Below, one piece after another: positions 57,030 through 64,000 of a DNA stretch of 64,000 nt; within the stretch, counting starts at the first letter, position 1; each line of letters begins with the position of its first letter. This stretch comes from Winogradskyella costae. Its GTDB lineage: Bacteria; Bacteroidota; Bacteroidia; Flavobacteriales; Flavobacteriaceae. The notes beneath the pieces are model-generated. The model saw only the letters and a program-made list of their open reading frames with translations. It was not told where the DNA came from and did not search any database. The stretch covers positions 1,426,001-1,490,000 of the forward strand of contig NZ_JABFDK010000001.1 of assembly GCF_013403865.1 (NCBI RefSeq), in the 5' to 3' direction. The position numbers were made by a program, and so were the translations under genes.

Positions 57030-58934
57030 TTGAAAAATATTAGAGATAGTATAAATAAAGTAATCTTCGTAATAGGAGTTTCAGGTTGTGGGAAAAGCAC
57101 AATAGGAAAACTATTAGCGGAGGAATTAGAGATTCCTTTTTTTGACGGTGACGATTTTCACCCAAAAGTTAACATAATAAAGATGTCTAGTGGGCAGCCT
57201 TTAACGGATGCTGATAGGCAGGGGTGGTTAGAAACGTTAAATGAATTAGCTAAAACGCAATTGGCTAAAAGTAGTTGTGTAATTGTTTGTTCTGCGTTAA
57301 AAGAAACGTATAGAAACACACTGAGTTTGGGTATTGAATCCGCAACTAAATGGGTCTTTTTAAATGGCACTTTTAATCAAATTTACAATAGAGTGAATAA
57401 AAGACCTAATCACTTTATGCCTTCAGAATTATTGCAGTCACAGTTTGATACTTTAGAAGAACCTAAAGACGCCATTAAAATAGATATTAGTTTAACGCCA
57501 GAAGATATTATAAAAACTTTAAAGGAAAATTTAATGGATAAATCAGAATTTGGATTATTTGGTTTAGGTGTCATGGGAAAAAGCCTATGTCGAAATTTAG
57601 CTAATAATGGATTTAAAATTTCCATGTTTAACAGGCACGTTACTGGTGTGGAGGAAAATGTTGCCAAAGACTTTAAAGCGCAATATTCAGAGTTATCCAA
57701 AGCTGAAGCCTATGATGAAATATCAGCTTTTGTAAACTCCTTGCAGACACCTAGAAAGATTATGCTAATGGTCAATGCAGGAAAAACGATAGATTATGTC
57801 ATTGAAGATTTATTACCACATTTATCAGGTAACGATATTATTATAGATGGTGGAAATTCTAATTATGTTAAAACAAAGGAACGTTGTAATTATTTAAAAA
57901 CTAAGGGTATTCATTTTATAGGCACTGGAGTTTCTGGTGGTGAAGAAGGAGCGTTAAAAGGGCCATCTATTATGCCAAGTGGGGACCCAGAAGCATATAA
58001 AAATGTGCAACCCTTTCTTGAGAAAATTGCGGCTAAAGATCAGAATAACTTACCGTGCTGTACTTATGTTGGTCCAGAAGGAAGTGGTCATTTTATAAAA
58101 ATGGTGCACAATGGTGTAGAGTATGTAGAAATGCAATTATTGGCTGAGGTAGCTACCATTTTACAAGCTTTAGGTCAAGATCCAAATGATATAGCTAATA
58201 CCTTAGAGAGTTGGAAAGATGCGGCCAATAGCTATTTACTTGAGATAACAACTGTTATTTTCAGGAAAAAAGACGGTAACGATTGGTTAGTGAATAAAAT
58301 TTTAGACAAAGCTGGTAATAAAGGCACAGGAAATTGGGCAACAATTGCTTCAGCAGAACTTGGTGTCCCAAGTACTTTAATTTCTTCGGCTTTATTTTCT
58401 AGATATATATCTTTTTATAAGGATGAGCGAATCGAACTAAGTGACAATTTTGATAAAGTAGATGCTTCGGAATTAAATCTTACTACAACGGAGATTTTAG
58501 AGGCGTATCAATTTGCTAGAATTATTAATCACTATCAAGGTTTTAAACTTATAGCGGAGGCTTCTGATAAATTCTCATGGAATTTAAATCTAAGTGAAAT
58601 TGCTAGAATCTGGACAAACGGATGCATTATTAGATCTACGTTAATGACAGATTTAGTAGATGTTTTTAAAAGCACCTCTAACATATTAACCAATTCCGAT
58701 TTAATAAAAGTCGTTAAACATAACAAACAAGCGACTAAAAAAGTGGTTTCAGAATGTGTAATTAATGATTTAGCCATACCAGCCCTAAGTGAGGCGCTTC
58801 AGTTTTTTAATGGCATCACCACCTTATACGCTTCTGCAAATATTATTCAGGCCCAACGCGATTATTTTGGAGCACATACTTACCAAAGATTAGATGATAA
58901 TTCCGGAAAGAGTTTTCATACTAATTGGATTTAG
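57030..58934 (+). CDS. Bifunctional gluconokinase/6-phosphogluconate dehydrogenase fusion
   Basis: 634 residues, TTG start (no ATG before the P-loop). Domain 1 (~10-165): GntK-type gluconokinase with Walker A GVSGCGKST at 16-24, FFDGDDFHP and RPNHFMPSELLQSQF. Domain 2 (169-634): decarboxylating 6PG dehydrogenase with FGLFGLGVMG, IIDGGNSNY, TGVSGGEEGALKGPS and the catalytic KMVHNGVEY (Lys357), plus FGAHTYQ and the C-terminal FHTNW. Met169 (ATG at 57534) could be a second start giving free Gnd. The fusion would turn gluconate into ribulose-5-phosphate with NADPH. Its place within an alginate operon is unusual; gluconate or a related aldonate as intermediate is inferred. Confidence 0.9.
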   Translation: MKNIRDSINKVIFVIGVSGCGKSTIGKLLAEELEIPFFDGDDFHPKVNIIKMSSGQPLTDADRQGWLETLNELAKTQLAKSSCVIVCSALKETYRNTLSLGIESATKWVFLNGTFNQIYNRVNKRPNHFMPSELLQSQFDTLEEPKDAIKIDISLTPEDIIKTLKENLMDKSEFGLFGLGVMGKSLCRNLANNGFKISMFNRHVTGVEENVAKDFKAQYSELSKAEAYDEISAFVNSLQTPRKIMLMVNAGKTIDYVIEDLLPHLSGNDIIIDGGNSNYVKTKERCNYLKTKGIHFIGTGVSGGEEGALKGPSIMPSGDPEAYKNVQPFLEKIAAKDQNNLPCCTYVGPEGSGHFIKMVHNGVEYVEMQLLAEVATILQALGQDPNDIANTLESWKDAANSYLLEITTVIFRKKDGNDWLVNKILDKAGNKGTGNWATIASAELGVPSTLISSALFSRYISFYKDERIELSDNFDKVDASELNLTTTEILEAYQFARIINHYQGFKLIAEASDKFSWNLNLSEIARIWTNGCIIRSTLMTDLVDVFKSTSNILTNSDLIKVVKHNKQATKKVVSECVINDLAIPALSEALQFFNGITTLYASANIIQAQRDYFGAHTYQRLDDNSGKSFHTNWI

Positions 58935-58967
58935 AAACTAACAACCTACTAACTAACAACTAATACT

Positions 58968-60242
58968 ATGGAAGCAAAAACACCAAATAAATCATTTCTA
59001 AAACAAATCATTGCTATCATTTTGGGGTTTGGTCCTGGTATTTTTGCAATCGGTTACACTATAGGTACAGGTAGTGTAACAGCTATGATTGTTGCAGGTA
59101 GTAAGTTTAATATGCAATTGCTATGGGTGCTTTTAATTAGTTGTGTTTTTTCAGGAATTTTAATGTTTGCATATGGCAATTATGCATTAATTACAGGCGA
59201 AACAGCGCTTTATGGTTTCAAAAAACATTTCAAATTTGGAAAGGTATTGGCTATAGCAATTATCATTGGCATTACATTCGGACAATGGAATTCGCTAATG
59301 GGAATCTTAGGTATTTCATCTAATATTATTTTTGAAATATTAGCAATTAATTTTGATGGATTAAGTGCGTTTAAACATGAAGCTGTATTACTAATTGCTA
59401 TTGTGATTATAGTTACTTTTTATCTATTAATGTTAGTTGGGAAGTATACTTTTTTCGAAAAGATACTGGTCATTTTTGTGACGCTAATGGGGTTGTCTTT
59501 TCTACTGTCATTATGTTTTGTGCAACCGCTTTCTATTGATGTCGTTAAAGGTTTAATTCCAACAATACCAGATGTTCCTGGAGGTAAAATGTTAGTAGCT
59601 GCTTTTGTTGGGACAACTATGGCTTCAGCAACTTTTTTGTCTCGACCATTATTCGTGAAGGGAAAAGGTTGGACTATTAAAAATTTAGACCAACAGAAAA
59701 AGGATTCTATTACTGCAGCTATTTTAATATTTATTATTAGTGGAGTAATTATGGCAGTTGCAGCGGGAGCTTTATTTTATCAAGGTAAGGAGGTGACTCA
59801 GGTTTTAGATATGGCAAACACATTAGAGCCTGTTGCAGGAAAATGGGCAGTTTCTATTTTCTTTTTTGGAGCGTTAAGTGCAGGTTTATCTTCTATATTT
59901 CCTTGTTTGTTAATTGCACCATTACTAATAGCAGATTATCAATCGGGAGAATTAGATACCAATTCGCGTCAGTTTAGAATTATAACAGCTATTGCATGTT
60001 TGGTCGCCTTAATTGGTCCTGCATTTGGGGCAAATCCTATTGAAGTTCAAATTTTATCACAAGTATTTAATGTTTTTGTATTGCCAATAGTAATACTCGG
60101 AATTATTCTGATGTTAAGCAGTAAAAAAGTGATGAAAGATTATAAAACGAGCTTAGGTGTTTATATCGGAATGTATGCGGCTTTGTTCTTCTCACTAGTA
60201 ATTTCATACAATGGTATTTTAGCACTTTTAGATTATTTCTAA
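58968..60242 (+). CDS. NRAMP-fold transporter lacking the canonical metal-binding motifs
   Basis: 424 residues with about 11 membrane helices in the NRAMP/APC arrangement. The TM1 motif normally DPGN reads TIGTGS (31-36, GYTIGTGSVTAM), and the TM6 motif normally MPH reads MAS (218-220, GTTMASATFLSRP). The acidic and soft ligands for Mn/Fe are thus absent. Position between a gluconokinase fusion and a PL7 lyase suggests it may carry an organic solute (uronate, gluconate or DEH) or a different ion; this is inference. Starts 33 bp after the upstream gene. Confidence 0.8.
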   Translation: MEAKTPNKSFLKQIIAIILGFGPGIFAIGYTIGTGSVTAMIVAGSKFNMQLLWVLLISCVFSGILMFAYGNYALITGETALYGFKKHFKFGKVLAIAIIIGITFGQWNSLMGILGISSNIIFEILAINFDGLSAFKHEAVLLIAIVIIVTFYLLMLVGKYTFFEKILVIFVTLMGLSFLLSLCFVQPLSIDVVKGLIPTIPDVPGGKMLVAAFVGTTMASATFLSRPLFVKGKGWTIKNLDQQKKDSITAAILIFIISGVIMAVAAGALFYQGKEVTQVLDMANTLEPVAGKWAVSIFFFGALSAGLSSIFPCLLIAPLLIADYQSGELDTNSRQFRIITAIACLVALIGPAFGANPIEVQILSQVFNVFVLPIVILGIILMLSSKKVMKDYKTSLGVYIGMYAALFFSLVISYNGILALLDYF

Positions 60243-60283
60243 TTACTAATTGAAATTAAAAAATAGAAACTAAATATAAAATA

Positions 60284-61381
60284 ATGAATAAAAAAATCAA
60301 CTCATCCGTAGCAAAGTTTTTAGTCGTTTGTTTATTTTTAGCAGTGCAAAGCTGTAAAAACGAAGCAAAAGAAGTAAAAGAACCAAGTAAAGAAACCGTA
60401 GCAGAAACTGTATATGCTAGTGACGTCATCCCATTTTTTGATGATTGGAAATTAATTTTAGGTGATGGTTCTAATGTAGGTATTGCCAATAATTTTGAAA
60501 ACAAGGATTTCTTTTATACTGTAAAAGAGGGTAATGAGAATTGGGTTGTATTTAAGTCACCAAATGGCGGCGATACGCATGGAACATCTAACAATACAAG
60601 AACAGAATTAGCTCAAATAAAAAAATGGTATCCTAAAACTGCTGATGATAAATTAACTGCGACACTTAAAGTAATGAATGTTTCGGCAACTGGGGATGCC
60701 CGTGTAGCCGCTTCACATGCTGTGGTGGTAGGTCAAATTCATAGTGCAGACAAACATGAAAACGAACCGCTAAAGATATTTTATAAAAAATTCCCTGGTC
60801 ATACGAAAGGATCAGTTTTTTGGCACTATGAAATCAATACAGCAGGCGACGATAATTCAGGGAGATGGGATTATTCTTCTGCAGTTTGGGGTAGCGATTT
60901 CTCTGTTGTAGGGACTGAAGAAAATACGTATCCTGAAGAACCTAAAGATGGTATCGCTTTAGGTGAGGAGTTTAGTTATGAAGTTGAGGTGAAAGATGGA
61001 ATTATGACCTTAAATTTTAAGAGCGAAGGTCATGAAACCAAAATTTTTACAAAAAATTTAATAGATTCAGAGTACACAACAACTGCGGATATCCCGGAAC
61101 AAACACAACAATTATTTGTACCTCTTGGACAAGATGGAGTGGAGCGCAAAAGTGCATATACGGGTGAAGGTTGTTTTTTTAAGCTAGGTGCTTACAATCA
61201 AACCAATGGAAAATCACCAGATGTAAATAAAAATTGGTGCTCTGGTGCTGAAACACATAATGGTGATATTGAAAAACAATATGCAGACGGAAACTATGCA
61301 GAGGTTTGGTTTAAATCAGGAAGTATTTCTGTAAGTGACGCTGCTGTATCTAATGAAGATTATTTTTCTAAAAACGATTAA
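60284..61381 (+). CDS. PL7-family alginate lyase 2 (lipoprotein)
   Basis: 365 residues, lipobox VQSC (Cys24). RTEL at 106-109, QIH at 151-153, and FFKLGAYNQ, in which the usual Tyr of YFK is Phe. Very similar to the first PL7 through long blocks (IFYKKFPGHTKGSVFW, YEINTAGDDNSGRWD), so it arose by duplication, with a ~13-residue longer C-terminus. Divergence in the Tyr-containing motif may mean a different product or subsite preference. Confidence 0.92.
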   Translation: MNKKINSSVAKFLVVCLFLAVQSCKNEAKEVKEPSKETVAETVYASDVIPFFDDWKLILGDGSNVGIANNFENKDFFYTVKEGNENWVVFKSPNGGDTHGTSNNTRTELAQIKKWYPKTADDKLTATLKVMNVSATGDARVAASHAVVVGQIHSADKHENEPLKIFYKKFPGHTKGSVFWHYEINTAGDDNSGRWDYSSAVWGSDFSVVGTEENTYPEEPKDGIALGEEFSYEVEVKDGIMTLNFKSEGHETKIFTKNLIDSEYTTTADIPEQTQQLFVPLGQDGVERKSAYTGEGCFFKLGAYNQTNGKSPDVNKNWCSGAETHNGDIEKQYADGNYAEVWFKSGSISVSDAAVSNEDYFSKND

Positions 61382-61398
61382 ATTAATTAAAGATTATT

Positions 61399-62166
61399 AT
61401 GATAAATAATAAATTAACAGGTAAAAATGTTTTAATAACTGCTGGTGCTCAAGGTATTGGCGAATCGATTACTAGACATTTTATAGATAGTGGTGCAAAT
61501 GTTGTTATACACTATTTTTCTAGTGCGGATACCGCCAATGAGTTGGTAGAGTATGCAACCAAAAAAGGACTAAAAGCTGTTGCTGTTAAAGGGGATTTAA
61601 CAAAAGAATCCGACGCAAACGCGTTAATAGTAGAATCTATAGCGGTGTTGGGTGGTTTAGATATCTTAATTAATAATGCAGGCTCTTTGGTTGCACGTAA
61701 AATGCTAAATGAAATGGAGACTGAGTTTTGGCATAAAGTAATGGACATTAATTTAACTTCTATGATGTTAGTTACCCGCGCAGCGGCACCATATTTAGCA
61801 GAAAATAGCAATAGCAGCATTGTAAACTTGGCATCTTTAGCTGGTCGTAAAGGTGGACATCCAGGATCTCTAGTCTATTCTACAAGTAAAGGAGCAATTC
61901 TAACATTTACCAGAGCGCTCTCCACAGAATTGGGAGGTCAAGGCACTCGAGTGAACGCGGTTTCACCAGGACTTATTCTTGGTACCTCATTTCACAATAC
62001 ACATACAACAAAGGAATCTGCTGCTGCCACAACGGCGGGCATACCTATTCAGCGTGCAGGAAATGCAGATGATGTGGCAAGAGCGGTTCTCTATTTGGCA
62101 TCAGAATACGACGGATTTATAACTGGTGCTACATTAGATATTAATGGAGGTGTTTACAATATGTAA
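61399..62166 (+). CDS. SDR-family reductase, probable DEH reductase
   Basis: 255 residues. Cofactor loop TAGAQGIG at 14-21, NNAG at 92-95, Ser146, and the catalytic YSTSK (Tyr160, Lys164) are intact; the C-terminus ATLDINGGVYNM is normal for classical SDRs. In alginate loci an SDR often reduces 4-deoxy-L-erythro-5-hexoseulose uronate (DEH) to 2-keto-3-deoxygluconate. The context makes that the best guess, though other sugar substrates are possible. Last gene of the first alginate unit, 17 bp after the PL7 gene. Confidence 0.85.
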   Translation: MINNKLTGKNVLITAGAQGIGESITRHFIDSGANVVIHYFSSADTANELVEYATKKGLKAVAVKGDLTKESDANALIVESIAVLGGLDILINNAGSLVARKMLNEMETEFWHKVMDINLTSMMLVTRAAAPYLAENSNSSIVNLASLAGRKGGHPGSLVYSTSKGAILTFTRALSTELGGQGTRVNAVSPGLILGTSFHNTHTTKESAAATTAGIPIQRAGNADDVARAVLYLASEYDGFITGATLDINGGVYNM

Positions 62167-62239
62167 GTGCTCAATGATATCTACTGTTGATATCTGATAT
62201 CAATTCTGAATAGTTTTGTGTTAAATATCCATACTTTTT

Positions 62240-62293
62240 TTTGGATAAATGTAAAAATCATGTATATTGGTAAACCAATCTGGTTAACCAATT
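62240..62293 (+). promoter_or_regulatory. Alginate-locus promoter and tandem operator 2
   Basis: TTTG (62240-62243), 19-bp spacer, TATATTGG (62263-62270), then TGGTAAACCA (62268-62277), ATC, TGGTTAACCA (62281-62290) and ATT. Same two-box spacing and same position relative to the -7 element as 53235-53266. The ATG follows at 62309. Confidence 0.75.
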
Positions 62294-62308
62294 ATTGATT
62301 AAAAACAA

Positions 62309-64000
62309 ATGGAAAAACTACTTCAAAGTAAAATTTTAATATTTGCTTTAGTCGCAAATATGTTCACTGTGTTTTCATATCAAATTGAAAACACAGCGAA
62401 CATAAAAAATAACCATAAAACATCTTCAAACTTAGTGCATCCCAAACTTATTTTAACTGCTCAAGGGGTTAAAGATATTAGGGCAGAATTAGGAAGTATT
62501 CCAATTTTTGATAAAACTTTAACGAAAGTCAAAGACGAAGTTGACGCCGAAATAGCAGCAGGAATAGAAGTGCCAATCCCAAAAGATTATTCAGGCGGTT
62601 ACACACACGTAAGACATAAACAGAACTGGGTAGTTTTGCAAAAAGCAGGTGTTTTATATCAAATTCTAGATGATGATAAATATGCTAAATATGTAAAAGA
62701 CATGTTGATGCAATATGAAGAAATTTATAAAACACTTCCTGTGCATCCAAAAACAAGATCTTATGCAAGAGGTAAATTGTTCTGGCAATGTTTAAATGAT
62801 TCTAATTGGTTAGTATATGTAAGTCAAGCTTACGATTGCATCTATAATTACTTAACAGCAGCAGAGCGTTCCAAATTAGAAACCAATCTATTTAGACCAT
62901 TTGCAGATTTTATTTCAATCGAAAATCCACAATTTTACAACAGAGTGCATAACCATAGTACATGGGGTAATGCTGCTGTTGGTATGATTGGTTTGGTAAT
63001 GGACGACGACGAGTTGATTCAACGTGCTTTATATGGTATTCCTGGAGCTGATTTAGACAGAAATGCTAAAGACGATGACGGTGGATATATTAATAAAGAC
63101 GGGAAAGCTGGATTTTTGGCCAACATAGAAGAACCTTTTTCTCCCGATGGCTATTATAATGAAGGGCCTTATTACCAACGTTACGCTATGTATCCGTTTT
63201 TAATTTTTGCGGAGGGACTGCACAATGTAAAACCAGATTTAAGTATTTTTAATTATAAAGATGGTGTTCTTTTAAAATCCATAAATGCATTATTGAACCT
63301 ATCGGATGCCGATGGAGATTTCTTTCCGCTTAACGATGGTCAAAAAGGGATGTCTTATTATACTAGCGCGTTAGTAACTGCAGTAGATATTTCGTATCAT
63401 TTTGGAGTACAAAACCCCGAATTATTATCAATTGCAAAAGAGCAAGATCGTGTTTTATTAGACGACTCAGGTCTGGCTGTTGCTCTTGGAATCAAAAATG
63501 GAATTCAAAAGCCATTCAATAAAAGATCAATTAATTTGTCTGATGGACCAAATGGCACACAGGGTGGGGTGAGTATATTAAGGACCGAAAATTTAGAACT
63601 TGCCTTTAAATATGCAGCACAAGGATCTAGCCACGGACATTATGATAAATTGTCCTTTTCTTTATATGAAAATGGAGAAGAAATTATTCAAGATTATGGT
63701 TTAGCACGCTTCGTAAATATTGAACAAAAAGGAGGTGGTAATTATTTAAAAGAAAATAAGACTTGGGCAAAGCAAACTATAGCTCATAATACTGTAACTC
63801 AAAATGAAACATCTCATTTTACAGGTAAATATGATATAGGAAGTTTGCACCATTCTGATTTACATTATTTTTCTTCTGAAAATAAAAATGTTCAAGTCGT
63901 CAGTGCTATTGAAGATAATGCCTATCCCGGAACAAGTATGCTTCGAACTATGGCAATCATTAAAGACGCAGATTTTGAAAAACCATATATGCTAGATATT
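62309..64000 (+). CDS. PL17-family oligoalginate lyase (heparinase II/III-like, partial)
   Basis: The frame is open from ATG 62309 to the window end (564 codons, C-terminus missing). N-terminal signal-like segment MEKLLQSKILIFALVANMF, then an (alpha/alpha)-barrel (~45-380) with HNHSTWGNAAVG (~212) and YYNEGPYYQRYA (~281), and the start of the beta-sandwich with SSHGHYDKLSF (~441) and AHNTVTQNE. Asn/His/Tyr/His catalytic residues of PL17 are at these motifs. Exolytic cleavage of oligoalginate gives DEH. It is the first gene of the second transcription unit. Confidence 0.92.
   Translation, partial: MEKLLQSKILIFALVANMFTVFSYQIENTANIKNNHKTSSNLVHPKLILTAQGVKDIRAELGSIPIFDKTLTKVKDEVDAEIAAGIEVPIPKDYSGGYTHVRHKQNWVVLQKAGVLYQILDDDKYAKYVKDMLMQYEEIYKTLPVHPKTRSYARGKLFWQCLNDSNWLVYVSQAYDCIYNYLTAAERSKLETNLFRPFADFISIENPQFYNRVHNHSTWGNAAVGMIGLVMDDDELIQRALYGIPGADLDRNAKDDDGGYINKDGKAGFLANIEEPFSPDGYYNEGPYYQRYAMYPFLIFAEGLHNVKPDLSIFNYKDGVLLKSINALLNLSDADGDFFPLNDGQKGMSYYTSALVTAVDISYHFGVQNPELLSIAKEQDRVLLDDSGLAVALGIKNGIQKPFNKRSINLSDGPNGTQGGVSILRTENLELAFKYAAQGSSHGHYDKLSFSLYENGEEIIQDYGLARFVNIEQKGGGNYLKENKTWAKQTIAHNTVTQNETSHFTGKYDIGSLHHSDLHYFSSENKNVQVVSAIEDNAYPGTSMLRTMAIIKDADFEKPYMLDI

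Noticed and set aside
58935..58967. Fourth period-7 tract (ctaacaac... between the fusion and NRAMP genes)
   Set aside because: Only about four poorly matching units in 33 bp; too short to claim.
52900..64000. Genomic island integrated at tRNA-Leu
   Set aside because: No integrase and no repeat of the tRNA 3' end was seen within the window; the locus only starts near the tRNA. The right boundary is not visible.

Overview
The window reads as an AT-rich chromosomal segment of a marine Flavobacteriaceae (Bacteroidota). Evidence: Bacteroidota-type promoters (TAnnTTTG at -7, TTG/TTTG at -33), TonB receptors with Bacteroidota N-terminal extensions, SPII lipoproteins, DUF4270 and DUF2975 families, an atpD-atpC pair without the rest of the ATP synthase genes, and an alginate-degradation locus at the right end. 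No rRNA, CRISPR array, prophage or intact insertion sequence was seen.

Layout. 1-6.1 kb: 5' part of a large secreted multidomain adhesin-like protein (cut by the window edge), recX, a small outer-membrane protein, a JmjC/cupin-like protein and a Bor-family lipoprotein, with two copies of a 145-bp MITE-like element and two copies of a ~54-bp repeat. 6.5-9.1 kb: NfeD-like/flotillin membrane operon. 9.6-13.1 kb: TonB-dependent receptor divergent from a MocR-type regulator whose predicted PLP lysine is Gln. 13.6-15.7 kb: three DUF2975 membrane proteins and a small XRE regulator behind a twin palindromic operator. 15.7-21.2 kb: lesion-bypass set (DinB, DnaE-type polymerase, self-cleaving S24/LexA-like repressor). 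21.3-33.6 kb: housekeeping and envelope genes (atpDC, SGNH lipoprotein plus TonB receptor, glmS, DUF4270, glycogen-synthase-like, panC-panD). 33.6-52.8 kb: UPF0104 flippase-like protein, two alpha/beta-hydrolase paralogues with Asp at the nucleophile elbow, radA, ileS, a DksA-like protein, lspA, a RimK peptide-modification operon, uvrC, patatin-type phospholipase, rplY, prs and tRNA-Leu(CAA).

53.2-64 kb is the accessory highlight. A PL6 lyase, two PL7 lyases, a gluconokinase/6-phosphogluconate dehydrogenase fusion, an NRAMP-fold transporter lacking the metal-binding motifs, an SDR reductase and a PL17 oligoalginate lyase (cut by the right edge) form two transcription units. Both are preceded by the same composite operator (two TGGTnnACCA boxes 13 bp apart) placed at the same point of a Bacteroidota promoter, so they very probably form one regulon. 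PL6/PL7/PL17 would depolymerise alginate to the unsaturated monomer (DEH), and the SDR could reduce DEH to KDG. The kinase-dehydrogenase fusion and the altered NRAMP protein suggest an extra aldonate/gluconate uptake and oxidation branch inside the alginate locus. A SusC/SusD pair, KdgF, KdgK and KDPG aldolase are not in the window and may lie past 64 kb or elsewhere.
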